Shown piece after piece: positions 32,901-37,914 of a DNA stretch of 37,914 nt. Made by a program: the position numbers and the translations under genes. Positions within the stretch are counted from its first letter, which is position 1. Every line of letters starts with the position of its first letter. The notes beneath the pieces were generated by a model. That model did not search any database, was not told where the DNA came from, and was given only the letters and a program-made list of their open reading frames with translations. The DNA is taken from positions 626,064-663,977 of the forward strand of contig NMRA01000152.1 in assembly GCA_002633005.1 (NCBI GenBank), in the 5' to 3' direction. The DNA comes from Phoronis australis (taxonomy: Eukaryota > Phoronida > Phoronidae).

Positions 32901-35699
32901 ATCATCCCATCATCATCAACAACACCACCATGACTACCTCCACCACCATCTTCATTGTTGTATTACTTGTGAAGTGGTTTTCTTCTTTCTCTTCTAGAAC
33001 AAGCCTTTCGAAGATCCAGTGCGCTCGATGTCAAAACTCAATTACTTAGCAATAGCCACAGGTGTTCCTTCATGGTTTGGATGGGGTACAGTACCAGACC
33101 TGGCCATCGACCAAACTCTGGCCGAATCCACAAGTCTTGTGTGGCAAACTGATCCTCTCATAGAGGAATTGTGTTTCATCGGATTTCCTGAAGTCGTCTG
33201 TACTTTTTCAGTCACCAACGGCTGCCAAGGACAGCTCGCAGTCAGGCTATGCGACTTCGATCCATCGACAAGCAAGTCGACATTAATTACATATGGAGTT
33301 CTTAACTTGACGCACCTTGAAGGTGACGATGTGTCATCTGTTAAATCTCTCGACGAAGGCCACCAATATAAAGTTCCGGTTAAGTGTAACGCCATTGGCT
33401 ACCGATTGTCTCAAGGTCATTTACTTCGTGTTGCGGTATCGACATCCTACTGGCCCTTGATTTGGCCTTCAAGTTGTGCAAGTGTGCTGAGTATTTTCAA
33501 TGGAGAGTTGCATTTACCCGTCTTCGAAGCGAATCCTGATGAGTTCCGCCGAGCATCTATCGGTCTTGACACAGTTGATGTGGCGGACATACCTCATGTT
33601 GGCTTTGATCTCCCTCGTGAAGTTAATCGGGATCCCGCTTACAGGTTTTAATAAATTTCCCCTTTCTCTGTATATTACTTGAATTTTGGCGTTGGTAAAA
33701 ATTGAAATAACTAACCCATTTACAAAACAATTAAAGGTTCACGTCTTTAAATCGTTTGACTCTTTTCACATGGTAAGTTTTCTTGGCTCTTACTCTGCGA
33801 TTTCAAAGGAGTCTCAGGAGCTCTTCACTGCATGACTCAAAGGTTACATCACGGAGCTATGTTTTACGTTTTGTTCATTTACAGGCATGACGTGCACTTC
33901 AACGCCTTGACAGGTACAACGAAGGTGACCTATGTCAATGACGATGGAGCCGCACTATTGAAAGACACTGGAACATTAATGAGTAGGAAGAACGTAGATA
34001 TTTACACGATAACAGAGGTGAGGCCTTCTCCTCTGTTTACTATTGCTTTAAGTATCGTTGCACTGTCTTAACACTGAGAAGACGAAGTCTTCGAGACAAC
34101 CTGTCACAGTAAGCTGGCTGTCATTTTAGGGAGAGGCATTCTAACTAACCTTAGATCTATTACATAAAATTAAGTTCCCGGGTTGTTTTGAAGACACAAA
34201 GGAATAATAATTTTTACAACCATTTCTGGTTCAAGTATATAATATGTACACAGGTTAGAGGTTTCGCTTTGGAATTCATTAAATAGATCGTTAGTGTTTG
34301 CAGTTATTCGATAGCCAATAACTGATAGAGAAGGAGCATTATATCACCAAGTCCAACTCGATGAGAACCACACAATTAGTAGTTTATTGTAATGCAGCTC
34401 CGAGTTATTCACTGTGCTCTGCACACAGTGGGAGTATCGCTAGGTAGCCATTCTAAGATCGTGGAGACCGGGGGTGGGGGAAGTGTGGCGTCCTTATGGG
34501 GAGGTGATAAAATTGTAGTGACTGAGGGTTACGGCCCATAGCAACAATCGGGGGATGAAAATATTGTGACGACCGGGGGCAGCTCAAGCTACTAGGGCCC
34601 AGACTTTTGTATAGCTTCTAAACTCGAGAAATTTTGGCAATCTGACATTTTTTCAAGTAAGTGCAAACATTGATGCTCTTGCGAAATCTCTAACCTGCTT
34701 ACATACTGCAAAAAAACTTGATTATGAATTTGATCGCCAAGACTATTTTCTTTTCCTTCATAGTAAAAAAGCGATATTTTTTAGTGATTTATATTGTGTA
34801 GTGAAATATTGTTTTAAGTGCCATTTCGACTTCGCTGACTTTACACAAGAAATCAGTGCCACTTACACTCAATGAACAAAACTTTTCATACTGTGATTTA
34901 AAGAGTAAAATCGTCATGTTTGCCTTACAATTCAAACATGACGGTTACGAATTCCATTAGATTCATTGTCACGTGATTATATTGGCAGCATTACAGATCC
35001 GGGGCCCGTTTTATCAAAGTTAATTTGCATACGATTCGTCAACATGTGTCGTGAAGGCGATCGTTCGGTCTTAATGTTAAAAAAGTATCGACAATTGCAA
35101 CGTTATCGTTTTTCTTACTACAGTCGTAGCTACGATCAGGCTCACGATGTTCGATAAAACGGGCTCCAGCTGTGTTAACAAGATGTAACGATTTAAGAGT
35201 AGCGGGTAACATATGATGACGGAGATGTGTGCGAAATATAACCGCAACAAATCTTAAAGCCTCTTGGTTGTAGAAAAGAGATATTTTCAAAATGGAAGAG
35301 AGCATAACGTTGAAAAAGCTTTTGTTTTACATGGTCTAAGATATGTGGTAATTTGCGTTGCCATATTTAACCAGGGACAATGTAACCGTGAATTACACGG
35401 TCTGCAATAGTCAGGAAAGATACTTTCGGTATTGTAAATTAGACTGTTTTTTCTGGCGTTCAATCTTCTACTGTCTTTTTATTTTCAAGGACAATCCACT
35501 GTCTGCTAAGACGTACACACAGTGGGAACAAGCAATGGAATGGCCGGAACTTGATATACGCACACGGGTAGATACAGAGAGTGAAATGGAGGCTGACGAG
35601 CGTCATTTCTATGTAACTAACAGAATGACGGTTTCACTAAATAGTGATGTCATTTTTAATCGTCAATGGAAAGAAACAATTGAGAGAGAATTTGTCTAA
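23733..35699 (+). CDS. CocE/NonD family alpha/beta hydrolase (X-Pro dipeptidyl-peptidase-like), complete, 10 exons
   Basis: Exons 23733-23959, 24512-24636, 26225-26379, 27454-27556, 30311-30538, 31609-31722, 31909-32138, 32998-33644, 33885-34017 and 35490-35699 splice to 723 residues plus a stop, with all phases matching. The start lies in an ACCATGG context. Ser161 in GKSWSGFNG is the nucleophile, Asp284 in GGYADGY the acid and His309 in GPWGHNWP the base, the CocE order and approximate spacing. Residues 170-280 form the helical cap and 395-723 the jelly-roll PepX C-terminal domain. Family members cleave esters or X-Pro amides. No signal peptide is visible, so it is probably cytosolic. The substrate is unknown. 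The family is best known from bacteria, but nine introns point to long residence in an animal genome. Confidence 0.93.
24512..24636 (+). CDS. Hydrolase exon 2
   Basis: The acceptor is aaattccag and the donor AGGG/gttagt, a usable but weaker GT site. It encodes KFPVVLEYIPYRKAD, the family's P-V-[IL]-x-x-x-P-Y-x-K/R strand, and HGYVVVRLDIRG, the strand leading to the GTGxSxG-like turn. Confidence 0.92.
24703..24768 (+). repeat. CA/CG-rich microsatellite
   Basis: An alternating purine-pyrimidine run (cgtgcgcacacgcgcgcaca and continuation) lies in hydrolase intron 2. Confidence 0.7.
25018..25399. mobile_element. Palindromic MITE, copy B
   Basis: It is 382 bp, ends in GGGCCCG both ways, and aligns along its length with copy A at 15648, including TTTTGTGCGAACTCAA arms and the TCGAGTTTGAACTCGA centre. 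It lies in intron 2 of the hydrolase gene. Confidence 0.85.
26225..26379 (+). CDS. Hydrolase exon 3: nucleophile elbow
   Basis: The acceptor is gtttttaag and the donor CAG/gtacac. It encodes GAGDSEGLL, DACDVINWLSNQPWCNGNVG and MCGKSWSGFNGLQ. The Ser of GKSW is the predicted nucleophile, aligned with the GxSYxG elbow of CocE. Confidence 0.94.
27454..27556 (+). CDS. Hydrolase exon 4
   Basis: The acceptor is atttcaaag and the donor CCAG/gtaaaa. It encodes VAYEQPPALKTVISLYSTDD and DVHYIGGC, the segment after the nucleophile helix that leads into the cap domain. Confidence 0.9.
27557..28769. other. Hydrolase intron 4, left part
   Basis: AT-rich intron sequence with no exon or repeat that I can support before the hairpin at 28770 and the P-type element. 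Confidence 0.5.
28770..28836. repeat. 20-bp hairpin
   Basis: GAGTATTTATACAAGCTTTA (28770-28789) is inverted at 28817-28836 with one mismatch. It lies in hydrolase intron 4, 110 bases left of the P-type element. Confidence 0.8.
29232..29600 (-). pseudogene. Serine-rich fragment of the same transposase
   Basis: After the frame breaks, the minus strand remains open through SSPEPVSSPAAMLSNGSEYR and PSLTPSEKDSSSSNEQIGES, then runs into the left inverted repeat. It looks like linker sequence left after deletion of the catalytic region. Confidence 0.5.
29785..29969 (-). pseudogene. THAP zinc-finger remnant of the transposase
   Basis: The minus strand reads CCCVPGCTHYR, HRFPKDDTLRRTW and KHFQPSDYD, the THAP order C-x3-C, FP+D...LRR.W, HF...DY. 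The third zinc-binding Cys, expected before HF, appears lost (QSSGKHF). The frame continues to LLIPGSAPSPPP, like the region after many THAP domains, then meets a run of T and shifts frame. Confidence 0.75.
30311..30538 (+). CDS. Hydrolase exon 5: cap domain
   Basis: The acceptor is tgtctttag and the donor ATAG/gtacgt. It encodes 75 whole codons including WKEKWLERLEKT, WLRHQLKDKYWRHGSVNE and LKIPILCIG, the cap helices and the strand before the catalytic Asp. A P-type transposon ends 75 bases upstream and a foldback element begins 58 bases downstream. Confidence 0.92.
30597..31065. mobile_element. Foldback element made of 21-bp satellite units
   Basis: The outer inverted repeats of about 55 bases start GGTGGCTGTNAAAGGACGGC. 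Inside, units of the form TATCGATAGACTTACTAACTC repeat every 21 bases, with an 84-bp higher-order repeat (four units). Near the right end the units invert (AGTAAGTCTATCGATAG). Because 21 is a multiple of three and TATCGATA is a palindrome, several frames stay open on both strands; these are not genes. It starts 58 bases after hydrolase exon 5. Confidence 0.85.
31364..31516. repeat. Cluster of hairpins around TGTGACAATTTGGG
   Basis: CCCAAAATTGTCA and TGACAATTTGGG form a hairpin at 31364-31402. The same motif recurs at about 31437-31451, 31470-31478 and 31492-31502 in both orientations. It lies in hydrolase intron 5, about 90 bases before exon 6, and is possibly a degraded MITE. Confidence 0.7.
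31609..31722 (+). CDS. Hydrolase exon 6: catalytic Asp and His
   Basis: The acceptor is tgctgtag and the donor CTG/gtaagt. It encodes GGYADGYTNPVFRL with catalytic Asp284 and IVGPWGHNWP with catalytic His309, so two members of the triad lie in one exon. Confidence 0.94.
31909..32138 (+). CDS. Hydrolase exon 7
   Basis: The acceptor is ccttacag and the donor AAG/gtaaaa (phase 0). It encodes YLDECLRWWDCHLKGKTNGV, the end of the hydrolase fold with the family's W-x-D-x-x-L-K-G motif, and then RVYVQDS and WPGNW, the entry to the jelly-roll domain. Confidence 0.92.
32260..32480 (+). repeat. Degenerate CAY-rich trinucleotide tract
   Basis: Runs of ACC, CAC and CAT triplets dominate intron 7 of the hydrolase, upstream of both copies of exon 8. 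The repeat may have encouraged mis-assembly or unequal crossing over. Confidence 0.65.
32369..33290 (+). repeat. 461-bp direct tandem duplication with an N at the junction
   Basis: Bases 32369-32829 and 32830-33290 are equivalent: the 3' part of intron 7 plus the first 293 bases of exon 8. The N at 32829 is exactly the end of copy 1. Copies differ at several intron bases but at only one noticed coding base (Leu or Val at residue 402). Two alleles joined end to end by the assembler explain this best; a real duplication would leave a truncated exon copy. Confidence 0.85.
32537..32829 (+). pseudogene. Truncated duplicate of hydrolase exon 8
   Basis: It carries the same tctcttctag acceptor as the real exon and then identical coding sequence, apart from one Leu/Val change, up to the N. 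It has no donor and would read into intron repeat sequence. Probably an assembly artefact, so it is left out of the gene model. Confidence 0.75.
32998..33644 (+). CDS. Hydrolase exon 8: jelly-roll C-terminal domain
   Basis: The acceptor is tctcttctag and the donor ACAG/gtttta. It encodes 215 whole codons of the PepX C-terminal domain, with EELCFIGFPEVVCTFSV, GQLAVRLCDFDP and GHLLRVAVSTSYWP. Translation would stop nine bases into the intron if it were not spliced. Its first 293 bases are duplicated at 32537-32829, next to an N; this is the complete copy. Confidence 0.9.
33885..34017 (+). CDS. Hydrolase exon 9
   Basis: The acceptor is atttacag and the donor GAG/gtgagg. The first base completes Arg, and HDVHFNALTGTTKVTYVNDD follows, ending YTITE in phase 0. 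This is a mid portion of the C-terminal beta domain. Confidence 0.92.
34018..35489. other. Hydrolase intron 9
   Basis: It includes a G-rich, vaguely repetitive patch (34455-34580), a partial match to the copy A/B MITE end near 34594-34650 (GGGCCC then ACTCGAG and TTTTGGCAAT), and the small MITE at 35001. No further exon was seen. Confidence 0.5.
35001..35167. mobile_element. 167-bp MITE
   Basis: Terminal inverted repeats GGGGCCCGTTTTATCAAA and GGAGCCCGTTTTATCGAA (two mismatches in 18). The interior has a small palindrome (GTCGTAGCTACGAT). It lies in the last intron of the hydrolase gene and differs from the other MITE families except for the GGGCCCG-like start. Confidence 0.8.
35490..35699 (+). 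CDS. Hydrolase exon 10: terminal exon
   Basis: The acceptor is tattttcaag and the stop is TAA at 35697-35699. It encodes DNPLSAKTYTQWEQAMEWPE, then MTVSLNSDVIFNRQWKETIE and REFV. No canonical AATAAA lies close downstream on this strand. Confidence 0.92.
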   Translation, partial: DNPLSAKTYTQWEQAMEWPELDIRTRVDTESEMEADERHFYVTNRMTVSLNSDVIFNRQWKETIEREFV

Positions 35700-36344
35700 A
35701 ATAGGCCTAGTGAACGTAAGCCTCCCATAGCATTATGCAGTGAACGACACGTTAATGGTGTTTTGAATACAAAGTGCGCCCAATTTTATTTCGGGAAGAA
35801 TAATGAACGTATATGCGTAGAAGTAAAAAAACTGACAAAAGGCACTCGAAGAGCACAGACGTCTCAGTCTAAATATCCGTTTTCTTTCACCGCACTTCAT
35901 GTGCTCCTATTCGCCATATTGGAATACTTTGTAAATAACATTTACTAGGTACCCTTTGGTCCCCGTGTACATAAAAGAAACGGTCTGTATGCCTTAAAAC
36001 GTCTTGCTTCTTGTCTTTTTTGGAAACCATGCCAACGGTCTTTGCTAAAGTTTTGTCGACAAAACAAGTCTTTCTATGTACATAATCTGTTTATTGTCTA
36101 CATTTGAGGAATAGCCTACGTTTTGATACAGAAGTGAAGCTGATTGTAAAACCACTGCGTGTAGTCATGCATTTTCCATAACATGAAATGCACGCACATT
36201 ACTTTTATGGGTACTGAAGAGATTTCCTGACTTTGTACTGTTTCACCTAAATGTCATGTAAGTCTAACAGTGTGGTGTTTCTTTGGAGCGCATCTTCGTG
36301 ACTTTGGTGGGCGTTATAAATAATTAAAAACCACTGCTTTCATC
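35700..36344. other. Region between convergent hydrolase and paralogue genes
   Basis: It holds the 3' UTRs of both genes. A small plus-strand frame at 35763-35948 has no recognisable domain and is probably UTR. Confidence 0.6.
36090..36095 (-). terminator. Candidate polyadenylation signal of the paralogue gene
   Basis: The minus strand reads AATAAA here, about 250 bases after the stop of the paralogue gene. Position and strand fit, but the motif is short and common in AT-rich DNA. Confidence 0.4.
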
Positions 36345-36574
36345 TTACAATCGGTAGATGTAGAGCATAGACCCCACGAAAACTAAAAGCATGTGCTGAA
36401 AAGTCGCCGTAGACGGAAGATGACCACAACTTTTTGACCCTTCGTCGTAGACACCTTTTTCAATGCTAAGAAGTTTAGCTGTGCAGCACGTTGTTAGTTC
36501 TGTTGTTATAGATGTTCTTGCCTTGGCTAATGCTGAGAATAAAATGTCTTTTGGGACAGACGGGTCTTCGCTCG
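36345..36574 (-). CDS. Paralogue exon J' with GPI-type tail
   Basis: The acceptor is atttttctcacag and the stop is TAA at 36347-36345. It encodes DILFSALAKARTSITTELTT, CCTAKLLSIEKG and a hydrophobic end (MLLVFVGSMLYIYRL). CCxAxLxSIEKG is shared with CAP exon J. The AATAAA seen on the plus strand at 36538-36543 lies inside this exon. Confidence 0.83.
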
Positions 36575-37512
36575 CTGTGAGAAAAATAAAGGAAATTCAA
36601 AGTGAATATTCTACTTCAGATAGCTACGTGGAATAAACCGTTTGGCTAACTGTTGTGTTTCATTGCTTCTAGGATTTTACTGGATGCACCATTTTAGTTA
36701 CGCTTTCCTGAATATTTCACTACATGATATTATACACGGAAAGCGATAACGAGGTTGAATTCCGTTGACGCACGAATCTTTTCAGAGTAAAGCTAGACCG
36801 TGTGATCACATGCTTGCTTGCAATGCATGGCGAAATGTCGTGAATGCTTGCGTGATCTTGCGTTTTTGCGAGGATATTGCGTCTACGGAACAGGCGCTTG
36901 ATGTATGTAAGAGTTAATACTTTAGGGATATCCTTTATTTCTACTACTTGTTTTCTGGACTATGCAGTTGTTTTTACAGAACTATTTCCCGCAATCCATT
37001 GCACATGAAACATCGCTCCCTCTATTGGTAATAAGGATATTTCAGAATCGTGAACAACTTACTACATTGTGTTTTCATAAATCGGGTTTCTACTTCTTAA
37101 CCTATATACTTACCGGGTGTACACGAGTGACCGGAGATGAAAATCAACACTCGAATGCTGGTCGCAGAGATATCAGGATAGCCTTCGCCGACCGTGACAT
37201 CACTGGACAATACGAATCTACATGTAGAATCACAGGCGTTATTTACATTTGGAATGTTCGAGTTGGCTAGTTTTCTATGAGCAATTTTAAGATATCACCA
37301 AGTAATTAAAACATTTCCAACTTATCTTATCTGACTTCTTGTGCCCCTCGGTGAGGCTTCCAGCCATCGTTGTAAACAAGGACTTGGTTCGTTCCCTCAT
37401 TTTGCCACTAATACCTGTCTAATAATTTACACCTGCAGCCTGACTTATGTCGACATTCTTCATTCAAGAATTCGGGAAGCATATCGCGCAGCTTTTTCCA
37501 CATATCATCCCA
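36345..37512 (-). CDS. 3' end of a gene paralogous to the CAP gene's C-terminal domain (last 3 exons)
   Basis: On the minus strand the exons 37512-37415, 37217-37114 and 36574-36345 (stop TAA) join in frame. They match exons H, I and J of the CAP gene: lengths 98/104/230 against 95/104/212, the same phases (2, then 1), and shared features WDxxW, NxEC, CxC, G[EQ]GYP, [IV][RK]VL[IV]F[IV], SC, SIEKG, a CC pair and a hydrophobic C-terminal tail. Upstream exons lie beyond the right edge, so whether this gene also has a CAP domain is unknown. By analogy the product is extracellular and probably GPI-anchored. It converges on the hydrolase gene. Confidence 0.83.
36760..36891 (-). mobile_element. 128-bp MITE family, copy 3
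   Basis: On the minus strand it begins TTCCGTAGACGCAA, passes through CGCAAAAACGCAAGATCACG and GCCATGCATT, and ends TGCGTCAACGGAA. It lies in the last intron of the paralogue gene in sense orientation, as copy 1 does in the CAP gene. Confidence 0.78.
37114..37217 (-). CDS. Paralogue exon I'
   Basis: The acceptor is ctacatgtag and the donor CCCG/gtaagt; it is 104 bases, the same as CAP exon I. It encodes VTVGEGYPDISATSIRVLIF and ISGHSCTP, aligned with KGQGYP...VKVLVFV...NSCPS. Confidence 0.82.
37415..37512 (-). CDS. Paralogue exon H'
   Basis: The acceptor is cgatttcag and the donor GACAG/gtatta. It encodes WDDMWKKLRDMLPEFLNEEC and then CRC, aligned with WDKIWINIKSI...NAEC...CNC of CAP exon H. 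It starts in phase 0 and ends in phase 2, as exon H does. Confidence 0.8.
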
Positions 37513-37914
37513 CTGAAATCGAATATAGAATGTGAAAAACACTTGCATTTTATATTTAATTGTGCGAGAATATTTTTGAAACCTAACGAAGCATGCAGTA
37601 AGGGTTTCAATAGAGAACACTTACAGAGACTAGAAATAACTTAACAAAACTGATAGCTCTCGAAAGCAAGACAAGGCAACAGCGCTCCGTAAACCGAATA
37701 CATTAGAAATGCGGCAAAAAATCCTCGATTATTGAACGGAAACAGTTTCGATACCATAATTCATAAAATATATCCCATAATTCAACATTCCCACCTCATC
37801 GACTAATCACGTCAGTTTCCGCCATTTTGCTAGGTTACGTTGGTAAGACCTCGAGCATACTCGCGGAACACGCGCCTATTACTTGCGTGACTTTAAATTT
37901 TCTCCCAAGAAACT
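37513..37914. other. Right edge: intron of the paralogue gene
   Basis: No homologue of CAP exon G could be found here on the minus strand, so the next upstream exon should lie beyond the window. Confidence 0.5.

Noticed and set aside
32558-33049. Open frame of 163 codons containing an N
   Set aside because: It is the truncated duplicate of hydrolase exon 8 reading through the N into intron triplet repeats.
36538-36543. AATAAA as the hydrolase polyadenylation signal
   Set aside because: It lies inside the terminal exon of the minus-strand paralogue gene, more than 800 bases after the hydrolase stop.

Overview
This window is nuclear DNA from an animal, most likely a marine invertebrate. The genes are split by GT-AG introns of about 0.2-4 kb, the DNA is AT-rich, and non-autonomous transposons, foldback elements, Penelope-like remnants and tRNA-derived SINE-like heads are dense. 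There are no bacterial operons or ribosome binding sites. Two single-base Ns and a 461-bp direct duplication ending exactly at one N look like assembly of a polymorphic diploid genome. I cannot name the species.

Four genes can be assembled exon by exon, with intron phases that agree throughout. (1) Plus strand, 6159-17887: the 3' ten exons of a secreted CAP-superfamily protein (CAP, cysteine hinge, EGF-like, ShK-like, Ser/Thr-rich linker, second EGF-like, a conserved unnamed C-terminal domain, GPI-type tail). Its signal-peptide and first CAP exon were not found. (2) Minus strand, 21138-19796: a complete four-exon gene for a 143-residue secreted protein with two Kazal domains, convergent with gene 1. 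(3) Plus strand, 23733-35699: a complete ten-exon gene for a 723-residue CocE/NonD (X-Pro dipeptidyl-peptidase-like) alpha/beta hydrolase with an intact Ser-Asp-His triad, divergent from gene 2. (4) Minus strand, 37512-36345: the last three exons of a second gene that shares the unnamed C-terminal domain of gene 1. One exon has identical length and all intron phases match; the gene continues beyond the right edge and is convergent with gene 3.

The rest is intron and intergenic DNA rich in mobile elements. The left 6 kb has a possible promoter-like cluster, a foldback element (4580-4930) and a SINE-like head. An intron of gene 1 holds a head-to-head pair of Penelope-like 3' ends with GIY-YIG remnants, interrupted by a palindromic MITE whose second copy lies in intron 2 of gene 3. 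Intron 4 of gene 3 holds a P-type element with ~300-bp inverted ends and a broken THAP domain. Intron 5 holds a foldback element built of 21-bp satellite units. A 128-bp MITE family occurs three times: upstream of the Kazal gene and, in the same orientation, in the last introns of genes 1 and 4.

Genes 1, 2 and 4 encode extracellular or surface proteins, while the hydrolase has no evident signal peptide. A shared pathway cannot be shown from sequence. The most distinctive item is the unnamed C-terminal domain with its GPI-type tail, present in two genes at opposite ends of the window.
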